Assembly (NCBI GenBank): GCA_010029175.1 | Contig: RGNC01000003.1 | Location: 1-32,875 of the forward strand | Length of the DNA stretch: 32,875 nt | Direction of reading: 5' to 3' | From: Synechococcaceae bacterium WB8_1B_136 | GTDB taxonomy: Bacteria; Cyanobacteriota; Cyanobacteriia; PCC-6307; Cyanobiaceae | In this document: positions 7,785 to 15,273 of the stretch, piece by piece | Layout of the letters: the number at the start of each line of letters is the position of its first letter | How positions within the stretch are numbered: position 1 is the stretch's first letter | Made by a program: the position numbers and the translations under genes | Notes under the pieces: generated by a model | Seen by the model: only the letters and a program-made list of their open reading frames with translations | Told to the model about the DNA's origin: nothing | The model's database searches: none

Positions 7785-9053
7785 TCAACGGAGCTGCCGC
7801 CGCTGCCACACCCGCTCCGCGCTGGCGATGGCGGCTGCGGGGCCACAGAGGCTGAGGCAGGGGGCGCCAAGCAACTCCTGCGCCACCGCCTGCAGTTGGC
7901 CCGGCGTGAGTTCGGCGGCCTGCTCCAGGCAGCGATCGGCGAAGTCGAAGGGGAGGCCGTGGCCCAGCACCAGGGCATGGCGATCCGCCAGCTGGCTGCA
8001 GGTCTGGCGCCCCAGGGCCTCCTGGCCGCGGAATTTGGCCAGGGCGAGCTCCAGTTCCTCAGGGCTGAGGGGTTGCTCCAGCAGCCGCTGCCACTCCTGC
8101 AACAGTTCTGACGTGGCCTCCTCAGCCCGCTCGCTGGAACTCGAGAGGTGAAACACGAAGGGGGCGGCCCCCAGCCGAGCGGGGTAGTGCACCCCCACGT
8201 CGTAGGCGAGGCCATGCTCCTCCCGCAGGGCCACGAACAGCCGGCTCGACATGCCGATGCCCAGGTGGCAGTGCAGCAGCCGCAGGGCCAGAGCCTGCGC
8301 GGAGCCCATCGGCACGGTGCTGGTGCCCAGCATCAACACCAGCTGTTCGGTTTCGTCCTGGCTGGCGGCGAAGTGGTCGCCGCTGCTGCCGCCCGGCCCC
8401 GCCTGGCGCTGGGGCGGAACCGTGGCCCAGGCACCACCCTCCTGGCCGCCCAGCAGCAGCTCCTCCACGGCTTCGGGAATCTCCCCCGCCAGCACCAGCA
8501 CGGCACCGGCCTGGCCCAGGGCCGCGGCCTGGCGCTCCAGCGCCTCCCGCCCCAGCTGTTGCAGCTCGGGCTCCACCCCCAGCGGATCGTGGCCGTAGGG
8601 GCCTTGGCCATAGAGCTGCTGCCGCAGCTGGTCGTGGGCCAGTTGGAAGGGATCCTCCTTCTGGCGCTGCAGGGTCTGCAGGTTGAGCTGGCGTTCCAGA
8701 TCGATCTGGTCGTCCACCAGCCAGGGGCGCCGCACCAGCTGCAGCAGCAGCGGCAGCAGCTGCGGTGCATCGTCGCTGGCGCACTTGAGGCTGATCAAGG
8801 TGCCGTCCTCGCTGGCGTCGCAGCGCAGACCCGCCCCCAGCCCCTCCACCAGGTCGGCCAGGGCATCGCCACTGAAGGGGCCGCAGCCGCGGCTCAGCAC
8901 GCCCGCCAGCAGCTGCGCCGCCCCCCGCTCACCGGGCCGATCGCCGCTGCTGCCGCCCCGAAGCCACAACTTGGCCGAGAGGATCGCCGGGCCGGGGCGG
9001 TGAATCAGCCACAGGGGGCAACCGCCAGCCAGGGTGCGCGCTTCCACCGTCAT
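7785..9053 (-). CDS. M16 family peptidase homologue lacking the zinc motif
   Basis: A 422-residue M16 (pitrilysin / processing-protease) subunit. The position where the family has HxxEH reads GAAQLLAGVLSRG, so zinc ligands are absent and the protein should be catalytically inactive. The C-terminal M16 domain is recognisable (RLFVALREEHGLAYDVGVHYP, quoted in parts: LFVALREEHGLAYDVG near residues 260-276), which is the part that clamps substrate. It overlaps the stop of the upstream active homologue as ATGA, so the two are almost certainly made together and probably pair like the alpha and beta subunits of bacterial and mitochondrial processing peptidases. Substrates are not known. Confidence 0.88.
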   Translation of the reverse strand: MTVEARTLAGGCPLWLIHRPGPAILSAKLWLRGGSSGDRPGERGAAQLLAGVLSRGCGPFSGDALADLVEGLGAGLRCDASEDGTLISLKCASDDAPQLLPLLLQLVRRPWLVDDQIDLERQLNLQTLQRQKEDPFQLAHDQLRQQLYGQGPYGHDPLGVEPELQQLGREALERQAAALGQAGAVLVLAGEIPEAVEELLLGGQEGGAWATVPPQRQAGPGGSSGDHFAASQDETEQLVLMLGTSTVPMGSAQALALRLLHCHLGIGMSSRLFVALREEHGLAYDVGVHYPARLGAAPFVFHLSSSSERAEEATSELLQEWQRLLEQPLSPEELELALAKFRGQEALGRQTCSQLADRHALVLGHGLPFDFADRCLEQAAELTPGQLQAVAQELLGAPCLSLCGPAAAIASAERVWQRRQLR

Positions 9054-10339
9054 GCCGGCACCGCCCGCAGGCTGAAGCCCAGCTGGGGATCCAGCAGCGG
9101 GATCAACTCACGGCTGAGGCGGGCGCAGTCCCAGCGGTCCATCCAGTCGAGCGGGGCCTGGAGGTTGTGGCGGCGGCCCCAGAGGCTGCTGTTGCCCACC
9201 AGGCCCGCCACCGAGCCGGCCGCCTCCAGGCCGAAGCGGTAGCCGTTGCCCACCAGCCGTTTGGCGCGCTCCAGCTCCGCCTCCGCTGGGGGGGTATCCA
9301 TCAGCTCGTTCCAAACCCGCTGCACCTCGCTCTGCACCCGATCGAGGTGAGCGGGATCGCACACCGCCTCCAGCAGCACCAGGCTGCCGGCCTCCAGCAC
9401 GTTCAGATCCAGATCGATGCTCTCCACCAGGCGCAGCTCTTCCCGCAGGCGCTGCACCAGTCGGCTGCGCCGTCCCTCTGCCAGCAGGGTGGTGAGCAGA
9501 TCAACCCCCACCACCGCATCCTGGTGGGCGGCGGCGGGCAGCTGCCAGGCCATCAGCAGCCGGGCCGCCTCCAGCCGCGGCAGTTCCAGGGTGCAGGCTC
9601 CCGCCTGCAAGGCCAGGGGCCTGGGGGTCCAGGGGCTGCCGCCGGCGGGCAGTCGCGCCAGGGCGGAGTCCTCCAGGCGCTGCAGCAGGTCGAGCTCATG
9701 CAGCGGCCCCGCGATGGCCAGGCAGCAGCTGTCGGCGCGGTAGTGGGAGGCGTGGAAGGCGGCCATCAGCTCGGGCCGGTGGGCCTCCAGGGCCTCCCGG
9801 CGCCCCAGGATCGGCAGTCCGTAGGGGTGGTCCGGGCAGGCCTGCCGCAGCAGTTCCTGGAAGGCCACCTCCTCCGGTTGATCCTCGCTCTGGGCCAGCT
9901 CCTCCAGCACCACCTGGCGTTCCATGGCGAAGTCGTCGCCATCGAGCCGTGGCTGCAGCACCAGATCCAGCAGCAGCTCCAGGGCTTCAGCGGCCGCCGG
10001 GGGTGGAATCAGCACGTGGTAGTGCACATCGTCGAAGCCGGTGGCGGCATTGCTGTTGCCCCCCAGGGCCTCCACCCGCCGATCGAACTCTCCGGCCGCC
10101 AGGGTTGTGCTGCCCTTGAACACCATGTGTTCCAGGAAGTGGGCCAGTCCCGATTCCTCCTGCCGCTCCAGGGCACTGCCGGCCCGGCACCAGAAATCCA
10201 GGCACAGCACCGGGGCCTGCGGCAGGTGCAGTTGCACCAGCTCCACGCCATTGCTCAACGACTGCCGCTGCGGATCGGGCAAGGGCGGCGGCAGGGGCTG
10301 GATGGGCAATGCCGGCTCGGGCTGTGACGAGAGCTTCAT
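9050..10339 (-). CDS. M16 family zinc metallopeptidase, active subunit
   Basis: A 429-residue zinc peptidase of the M16B type. The inverted zinc motif is HFLEH at residues 67-71 (H67, catalytic E70, H71), and the third ligand is expected in the EEL at 146-148, about 76 residues further, as in the family. NSNAATGFDDVHYHV follows at about 95-109, a strongly conserved block. The ATG at 10339 gives a proline-rich start; the frame remains open upstream but those codons lie in the divergent pcyA gene. Only 42 bases separate the two divergent starts. It is the first gene of a pair with the zinc-less homologue; a role in processing or degrading short peptides is inferred from the family. Confidence 0.92.
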   Translation of the reverse strand: MKLSSQPEPALPIQPLPPPLPDPQRQSLSNGVELVQLHLPQAPVLCLDFWCRAGSALERQEESGLAHFLEHMVFKGSTTLAAGEFDRRVEALGGNSNAATGFDDVHYHVLIPPPAAAEALELLLDLVLQPRLDGDDFAMERQVVLEELAQSEDQPEEVAFQELLRQACPDHPYGLPILGRREALEAHRPELMAAFHASHYRADSCCLAIAGPLHELDLLQRLEDSALARLPAGGSPWTPRPLALQAGACTLELPRLEAARLLMAWQLPAAAHQDAVVGVDLLTTLLAEGRRSRLVQRLREELRLVESIDLDLNVLEAGSLVLLEAVCDPAHLDRVQSEVQRVWNELMDTPPAEAELERAKRLVGNGYRFGLEAAGSVAGLVGNSSLWGRRHNLQAPLDWMDRWDCARLSRELIPLLDPQLGFSLRAVPA

Positions 10340-10381
10340 TCTGCTGGCAGGATCAGCGCGCTGTCGCCAGGGAGAACGCCG

Positions 10382-11113
10382 GTGTCCTCGTCCGCCTTGG
10401 GGGTGCATCCTCTGGTTGATGCCCTGGCCGAGCGCATCCGCGCCTGCTGGTCCAGCCTGCCGGAGCTGGAACCCCTGGCGGTGGATCCGGAGCTGGAGGC
10501 CATCAGCGGCAGCCTCGATGGCGAGGACCTCTACATCCGCAATGAGCTGCGCCGCAGCCGGGGGCTGCGCAAGCTGCACCTGGAAACGGCCCGTCTCGGC
10601 GCCGGTCTGCAGATCCTGCACTGCGTGTTCTTCCCCGATCCCCGCTACGACCTGCCGGTGTTCGGGGCCGACATCGTGGCCGGACGGGGCGTGGTGTCGG
10701 CGGCGATTGTGGATCTCTCCCCGGTGGGCGGCGCCCTGCCGGAACAGGTGAGCGGCGCGCTGGCGGCCCTGCCGCCCCGGACCTTCAGCCAGGAGCGGGA
10801 GCTGCCCGAGTGGGGCACGATCTTCTCGCCCCACGTGCGTTTCGTGCGGCCGGCCGACGCCGGCGAGGAGCAACAGTTCATCGAACTGGTGGCCGACTAT
10901 CTGCAGGTGCTGGCCGCTGCCAGCCGCCAGGTGGAGCCGCAGGCCATCGATCACCCCGATACGGTGGGCCGATATCACGGGCAGCTCTCGTATTGCCAGC
11001 AGCAGAAACGCAACGACAAGACCCGTCGGGTGCTGGAGAAGGCGTTCAATCCTCAGTGGGCGGAGCGCTACATCGAAGAGTTGCTCTTCGACGACCCCCG
11101 TCCCCTGGCCTGA
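10382..11113 (+). CDS. pcyA: Phycocyanobilin:ferredoxin oxidoreductase PcyA
   Basis: PcyA performs the four-electron reduction of biliverdin IXalpha to phycocyanobilin, the chromophore of phycobilisomes and phytochromes, using ferredoxin. The 243-residue protein has the full set of catalytic residues, each shifted by 8 from the Synechocystis numbering I remember: E68 (Glu76) in LHLETA, H80 (His88) in QILHCVFFP and D97 (Asp105) in DLPVFGADIV. The start is GTG at 10382. The stop overlaps the DevB start as TGATG, so pcyA is the first gene of a packed four-gene run with an ABC exporter. The presence of PcyA confirms a phycobilisome-containing cyanobacterium. Confidence 0.96.
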   Translation: MSSSALGVHPLVDALAERIRACWSSLPELEPLAVDPELEAISGSLDGEDLYIRNELRRSRGLRKLHLETARLGAGLQILHCVFFPDPRYDLPVFGADIVAGRGVVSAAIVDLSPVGGALPEQVSGALAALPPRTFSQERELPEWGTIFSPHVRFVRPADAGEEQQFIELVADYLQVLAAASRQVEPQAIDHPDTVGRYHGQLSYCQQQKRNDKTRRVLEKAFNPQWAERYIEELLFDDPRPLA

Positions 11114-12021
11114 TGTCCACCCCGTTCTGGCGTCGTCCCTGGCTGCTGGGAGCCGCCGCCCTGGCGGTGCTGGTGGGTGCTGGGGTGCTGCTGCGCGGCA
11201 AACCGGCCGCCAGACCGCGACCCACCACCCCCGCGGTGCAGCTGCAGCCGGAGGCTGTGTCCGCCCTGGGACGGCTGGAGCCGGCCGGGGATGTGCGCCG
11301 GCTGGCGGCGCCGATCACCGGCATGGCGGGCAGTCCACGCATCACCGCCCTGCTGGTGCAGGAGGGGCAGCGGGTGAGTGCGGGCCAGCTGTTGGCCAGC
11401 TTCGACAACCGCCCGGGCCTGTTGGCCGATCAGCGGGTGTTGCAGACGCGCATCGCAAACCTCAGCCAGCAGCTCAACCTGCTGGAGCGGGACACCCGCC
11501 GCTACCGCAGCCTGGCCCAGGGGGGAGTCACCCCCCGCGGTGATCTCGACAACCGCGAGATCAAGCTGATCGAGTTGCGCGGCCAGCTCAGCCAGGCCCG
11601 GGCCCAGTTGGCCAAGGTGGAAACCGATCTGGTGCTCAGTGAGCTGCGGGCGCCCATCTCTGGCTCCGTGCTGCGCATCATCGCGCGCCCCGGCGAGCGC
11701 CCCGGCGATGCCGGCATCCTGGAGATCGGCGCCACCGATCGGATGGAGGCGGTGGCCGAGGTCTACGAGAGCGACATCGCCCGCGTGCGCCCGGGTCAGC
11801 GGGTGCGGCTGATCAGTGAGAACGGCGGCTTCCAGGGAAGCCTCAATGCCCGGGTGCTGCGCATCACCCCCCAGGTGCGCCAGCGCCAGCTGCTCTCCAC
11901 CGATCCCACCGGCGATGCCGATGCCCGCATCGTGGAGGTGCGCCTGGCCCTCGATCCCGCCGATGCCGCCAAGGTGAACAACCTGGCCGGCATGAAGATC
12001 ATCGCCCGCTTCAACCCGTGA
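11113..12021 (+). CDS. devB: DevB-like membrane fusion protein of ABC exporter
   Basis: A 302-residue HlyD/DevB-type periplasmic adaptor. Residues about 9-27 form the membrane anchor. A lipoyl-like half follows (GRLEPAGDVRRLAAP and VQEGQRVSAGQLLASFD), then a helical hairpin at about 105-175 (QTRIANLSQQLNLLERDTRR and the LIELRGQLSQARAQLAKVET stretch), the second lipoyl half (LRAPISGSVLRI) and a beta-barrel region. DevB proteins link an inner-membrane DevC-DevA transporter to a TolC-type outer-membrane channel; in filamentous relatives the system exports heterocyst glycolipids, but unicellular picocyanobacteria do not make heterocysts, so the cargo here is unknown. ATG 11113 overlaps the pcyA stop; the gene ends in GTGA shared with devC. 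Confidence 0.9.
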   Translation: MSTPFWRRPWLLGAAALAVLVGAGVLLRGKPAARPRPTTPAVQLQPEAVSALGRLEPAGDVRRLAAPITGMAGSPRITALLVQEGQRVSAGQLLASFDNRPGLLADQRVLQTRIANLSQQLNLLERDTRRYRSLAQGGVTPRGDLDNREIKLIELRGQLSQARAQLAKVETDLVLSELRAPISGSVLRIIARPGERPGDAGILEIGATDRMEAVAEVYESDIARVRPGQRVRLISENGGFQGSLNARVLRITPQVRQRQLLSTDPTGDADARIVEVRLALDPADAAKVNNLAGMKIIARFNP

Positions 12022-13205
12022 ATCCCCTGGCCGCTGCCGCGGCCCTCTGGCGGGCCCGGCGCATTCCCCTCTCCTGGCTGCTGCTCACCCGCCAGCCCGT
12101 GCGGTTGCTGGTGGCCCTGGCGGGCATCAGCTTCGCCGGGATCCTGATGTTCATGCAGCTGGGCTTCCGCGATGGCCTCTTCGACGCCAGCGTGACCATC
12201 CACCGGCTGTTCGACGCCGATCTGGTGTTGATCAGCCCGCGCTCCAGCAGCTCCGTGAGCATGGCCGGCTTTCCCCGCCGGCGGCTGGTGCAGGCCATGG
12301 CTGATCCCGCCGTGGAGGGGATCACGCCGGTGCACTGGAATCTGCTGCTGTGGCGCAATCCCCAGACCCGCGCCACCCGCTCGATCCTTGCCCTGGGCTT
12401 TGAGCCCACCGACCCCCTGTTCACCGATCCGGCCCTGGCGCCCAAGGCGCGGCTGCTGCAACAGCGCGGCCGCGTGCTGTTCGATGAGCGCTCCAGGCCC
12501 GAATTCGGGCCTGTGGCCGAGTGGTTCAAGGCCGGCCGCACCGTGGAGAGCGAGATCGCCGGCAAGCGGGTGCGCGTGGCGGGCCTGGTGGGCATCGGCA
12601 CCTCCTTCGGCGCCGACGGCAACCTGCTGGCCAGCAGTGAGACCTACTTGGAGCTGCTGCCCAACACCCCACCCGGCAGCATCGAGGTGGGATTGATCCG
12701 CCTGAAGCCGGGTGCCGATGCCGCCGCCGTGGTGGCCCGCCTGCGCCAGACCCTGCCCAGTGATGTCACCGTGCTCACCAAGCAGGGCTTCATTGAATTC
12801 GAGCAGAACTACTGGCGCACCAGCACCTCGATCGGGTTCATCTTCACCCTGGGTGCCGCCATGGGCTTCGTGGTGGGGTGCGTGATCGTGTATCAGATTC
12901 TCTATTCGGATGTGAGTGATCACCTGCCCGAATACGCCACCTTGATGGCCATGGGCTACCGCCTCACGGCCCTGCTGGGGGTGGTGGCGCGGGAGGGCCT
13001 GCTGCTGGCGGTGTTCGGCTACCTGCCCGCCTATGCCGCTGGTCAGGGCCTCTACCTGTTGGTGCGCAATGCCACCCAGCTGCCGGTGGCCATGGACACC
13101 GGCCGGGCCCTCACGGTGTTCACCATGATCCTGGTGATGTGCATGGGATCCGCGGCCCTGGCCATGCGTCGCCTGGCGGATGCCGATCCGGCCGAAATCT
13201 TCTGA
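12018..13205 (+). CDS. devC: DevC-like ABC exporter permease
   Basis: A 395-residue FtsX/MacB-type permease. It has the expected layout: one helix near the N-terminus (about residues 30-52, LLVALAGISFAGILMFMQLG), a large periplasmic domain (about 55-265), and three C-terminal helices (about 270-300, 318-345 and 355-375). The conserved DADLVLISPRSSSS and the FDASVTIHRLF preceding it are typical of DevC proteins. The GTG start at 12018 overlaps the devB stop by four bases, so translation is probably coupled. With DevB and DevA it should form a periplasm-spanning export complex; substrate unknown. Confidence 0.9.
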   Translation: MNPLAAAAALWRARRIPLSWLLLTRQPVRLLVALAGISFAGILMFMQLGFRDGLFDASVTIHRLFDADLVLISPRSSSSVSMAGFPRRRLVQAMADPAVEGITPVHWNLLLWRNPQTRATRSILALGFEPTDPLFTDPALAPKARLLQQRGRVLFDERSRPEFGPVAEWFKAGRTVESEIAGKRVRVAGLVGIGTSFGADGNLLASSETYLELLPNTPPGSIEVGLIRLKPGADAAAVVARLRQTLPSDVTVLTKQGFIEFEQNYWRTSTSIGFIFTLGAAMGFVVGCVIVYQILYSDVSDHLPEYATLMAMGYRLTALLGVVAREGLLLAVFGYLPAYAAGQGLYLLVRNATQLPVAMDTGRALTVFTMILVMCMGSAALAMRRLADADPAEIF

Positions 13206-13215
13206 GGAGCAGGCC

Positions 13216-13911
13216 GTGGAACAGCAGCAAACCGCCAAAGCCATCGCCATCGCCGGCCTCAACCACTGGTATGGCAGCGGTGCCACCCGCCGCCAGGTGC
13301 TCCAGGGGGTGGATCTGGAGGTGGCTCCGGGGGAGGTGGTGCTGCTCACCGGCCCCTCTGGTTGCGGCAAAACCACCCTGCTCACCCTTGTGGGCGCCCT
13401 GCGCATGGTGCAGGAGGGCCAGGTGCGGGTGTTGGGGGAGGAGCTGGCCCAATCCAGCCGCGGCCTGCGCCAGCAGCTGCGCCGCTCGATCGGGATGATC
13501 TTCCAGGGCCACAACCTGCTGCGTTGCCTCACGGCGGAGCAGAACGTGCAGATGGGCGCTGATCTGTTGCCGGGCCTGGGCTATCGCGCCCGCCGTGACC
13601 AGGCGCGGGAATGGTTGCGAGCGGTGGGCCTCGGCGACGAACTGCACAAGCTGCCCCACGATCTCTCCGGCGGCCAGAAGCAGCGGGTGGCCATCGCCCG
13701 TGCCCTGGCGGCCCAGCCGCGGTTGTTGCTGGCCGATGAACCCACCGCAGCCCTGGATTCCCGCACCGGCCGCGAGGTGGTGGAGCTGCTGCAACGCCTG
13801 GCCAGCGACCAGGGCTGCGCGGTGCTGATGGTGACCCACGACCCCCGCATTCTCGACATCGCCGATCGGTTGTTGCGCATGGAGGATGGCCGCATCGTGG
13901 CGATGGAGTGA
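13216..13911 (+). CDS. devA: DevA-like ABC exporter ATPase
   Basis: The 231-residue ATPase of the DevBCA exporter. It has Walker A GPSGCGKTTL (46-55), the Q-loop in IGMIFQGHNLL, the signature LSGGQKQRVAIARAL, Walker B LLLADEPTAALDS and the switch His in MVTHDPR. I chose GTG 13216 because GAGGAG at 13204-13209 sits six bases before it as a good ribosome binding site; an earlier in-frame start at 13180 would overlap the end of devC by 26 bases and adds residues that do not look like the family. It is the last gene of the pcyA-devBCA run. Confidence 0.92.
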   Translation: MEQQQTAKAIAIAGLNHWYGSGATRRQVLQGVDLEVAPGEVVLLTGPSGCGKTTLLTLVGALRMVQEGQVRVLGEELAQSSRGLRQQLRRSIGMIFQGHNLLRCLTAEQNVQMGADLLPGLGYRARRDQAREWLRAVGLGDELHKLPHDLSGGQKQRVAIARALAAQPRLLLADEPTAALDSRTGREVVELLQRLASDQGCAVLMVTHDPRILDIADRLLRMEDGRIVAME

Positions 13912-13942
13912 GCGGTCCTGACCCCGCCGGCCCACCGTTCAG

Positions 13943-13948
13943 TAGGGT
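13943..13948 (+). promoter_or_regulatory. Candidate -10 element before the small basic protein gene
   Basis: TAGGGT lies 31 bases before the ATG at 13979, in the 67-base gap after devA. A weak -35-like CTGACC is at 13918-13923, at a long 19-base spacing. The same TAGGGT appears before rpsB and a similar TAGGAT before ocp. This is a by-eye call. Confidence 0.35.
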
Positions 13949-13978
13949 GGAGATTCTCAACAGGAATCCGCCGCCGTT

Positions 13979-14134
13979 ATGGCCAAGCGCCGCAACCTCA
14001 AGAAGGAAAAGCAGGAGCGCAATCGCGCCTACGCCCGCAAGTTCAAGAAGCGCAAGCTCCGCAACGATGGTCGGGGTGAGGGCGCTGGCAACGGCGTGAC
14101 CGGTACCGCCAACAACGGTGGCGCTGCCGACTGA
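13979..14134 (+). CDS. 51-residue highly basic small protein, unknown function
   Basis: The frame begins with ATG 13979 and encodes 51 residues. Residues 1-28 contain eighteen Lys/Arg/Asn/Gln-type polar positions dominated by Lys and Arg (MAKRRNLKKEKQERNRAYAR, then KFKKRKLR), and look like one long amphipathic-to-basic helix; residues 29-51 are a glycine/asparagine-rich flexible tail. The composition resembles small ribosomal or RNA-binding proteins, but I recognise no family of known function. AGGAA at 13962-13966 could be a somewhat distant ribosome binding site. It is monocistronic, with a -10-like element before it and a strong hairpin terminator 25 bases after the stop, and lies a short distance before rpsB-tsf. 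A ribosome- or nucleic-acid-binding role is inference. Confidence 0.8.
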   Translation: MAKRRNLKKEKQERNRAYARKFKKRKLRNDGRGEGAGNGVTGTANNGGAAD

Positions 14135-14158
14135 TCGGCACCCCCGCCCGTTGGTCTT

Positions 14159-14188
14159 GAGGGGGATCCTGCGGGGTCCTCTTTTTTT
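14159..14188 (+). terminator. Rho-independent terminator after the small basic protein gene
   Basis: An eight-pair stem (GGGGATCC at 14162-14169 with GGGTCCTC at 14174-14181, two of the pairs being G-U) closes a TGCG tetraloop and is followed directly by seven T residues (14182-14188). This is the clearest intrinsic terminator in the window. It ends only 23 bases before the ATG of the glycosyltransferase gene. Confidence 0.82.
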
Positions 14189-14211
14189 GCCCGCTTGCCG
14201 TCGACCTGGCC

Positions 14212-15144
14212 ATGTTTCTCAGCGTCGTCATCCCCACCTACAACCGCAGGCCGATCCTCGAGAAGTGCCTCACGGCCCTCGAGCGGCAGCAGCTGCAGGC
14301 CCCGATCGAGGGCTATGAGGTGGTGCTGGTGGACGACGGCTCCACCGATGAGACCGTGGCCTGGATCCAGGCCGAGTCGGCCCGCTACCCCCACGTGCGT
14401 CTGATTCAGCAGGACCATGGCGGTCCGGCGGAGGGGCGCAACCGTGGCGTGGAGCAGGCCCGTGGCGATGTGATCGTGTTCATCGACAGCGACCTGGTGG
14501 TGACGGAGACCTTCCTGCTCTGCCACGCCCGGGCCCTGGCGCGGCACTGGCAGAGCTCGGGCAACCGGCTGTGCTTCACCTATGGCGCCGTGATCAACAC
14601 CGCCAACTTCGAGCATCCCACCAGCGAGCCCCACAAGCTGCAGGATCTTTCCTGGGCCTATTTCGCCACCGGCAACGTGGCGATCGATCGCCAGGTGCTG
14701 GACAGCAGCGGCCTGTTCGACACCCGTTTCCGCCTCTACGGATGGGAAGACCTGGAACTGGGGGAGCGGTTGCGGCGCATGGGGGTGGTGCTGATCCGCT
14801 GCCCGGAGGCGGTGGGCTACCACTGGCATCCGCCCCTCAGCCTGGAGCAGATCCCCCGCCTAATCGAGGTGGAACGGGAGCGGGCCAAGATGGGACTGGT
14901 GTTCTACCGGAAACACCCCACCCGCCGGGTGCGTTTCATCATCCAGTTCACCCTGTTGCATCGCCTGCTCTGGGAGCTGCTCACCCTCGGCGGTCTGTTG
15001 AATGTGCGCAGCCTGCGGCCGCTGTTGGCCTGGCTGATCCGCCAGGGCAAGCCCGGCCTGGCCATGGAGCTGCTGCGGCTGCCGCTGAACCGCCTCGGCG
15101 TGCGGGCGCTCTACGCCGAGGCCCGGGCGGAAGGCTTGCGCTGA
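14212..15144 (+). CDS. Family 2 glycosyltransferase
   Basis: A 310-residue GT-A fold inverting glycosyltransferase. SVVIPTYNRR (4-13) is the nucleotide-sugar binding start, DDGSTDE (41-47) binds the nucleotide, IDSD (91-94) is the metal-binding DxD-type motif, and YGWEDLELGERLRRMG (about 176-191) contains the ED pair that usually supplies the catalytic base. No membrane helices are obvious except a hydrophobic stretch near the C-terminus (about 245-275), so it is probably cytoplasmic or peripherally bound. The sugar and acceptor cannot be deduced. It starts just after a strong terminator, so its promoter must lie in or before that terminator, or expression depends on read-through. Confidence 0.88.
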   Translation: MFLSVVIPTYNRRPILEKCLTALERQQLQAPIEGYEVVLVDDGSTDETVAWIQAESARYPHVRLIQQDHGGPAEGRNRGVEQARGDVIVFIDSDLVVTETFLLCHARALARHWQSSGNRLCFTYGAVINTANFEHPTSEPHKLQDLSWAYFATGNVAIDRQVLDSSGLFDTRFRLYGWEDLELGERLRRMGVVLIRCPEAVGYHWHPPLSLEQIPRLIEVERERAKMGLVFYRKHPTRRVRFIIQFTLLHRLLWELLTLGGLLNVRSLRPLLAWLIRQGKPGLAMELLRLPLNRLGVRALYAEARAEGLR

Positions 15145-15155
15145 AGGCCATTTGA

Positions 15156-15161
15156 TAGGGT
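15156..15161 (+). promoter_or_regulatory. Candidate -10 element for the rpsB operon
   Basis: TAGGGT, 12 bases after the glycosyltransferase stop and 112 bases before the rpsB ATG. A transcript starting here would carry the whole structured leader at 15194-15263. No good -35 box is seen at the standard spacing, so confidence is low. Confidence 0.35.
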
Positions 15162-15193
15162 GCCGGGGTCAACTTCACTCCGCACACCTGCGT

Positions 15194-15263
15194 GTTTCGG
15201 GTGACCGTCAGCCCGGCAACTGCCGAGCTCGGGGTCCCTGGCAGGTGGAGGCGAACCCGAAAC
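15194..15263 (+). promoter_or_regulatory. Structured 5' leader of rpsB (candidate autoregulatory RNA)
   Basis: GTTTCGGGT (15194-15202) is perfectly complementary to ACCCGAAAC (15255-15263), a nine-pair outer stem enclosing 52 bases. Inside, CTGCC (from about 15220) can pair with GGCAG (from about 15240) around a GC-rich GAGCTC core. The outer stem ends 10 bases before the ATG, where it would hinder ribosome loading. In other bacteria S2 represses its own rpsB-tsf mRNA, so a role in feedback control is a reasonable but untested inference. Confidence 0.55.
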
Positions 15264-15273
15264 CCCAACAACA

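Noticed and set aside
13180..13215. Earlier start for devA at 13180
   Set aside because: Overlaps the devC end, adds atypical residues, and lacks the well-placed GAGGAG site that precedes GTG 13216.
15174..15190. ACTCCGCACAC in the rpsB leader, close to the conserved core of the small RNA Yfr1
   Set aside because: One mismatch to the core as I remember it, no flanking Yfr1 stem pair or terminator, and it lies inside an mRNA leader; most likely chance.
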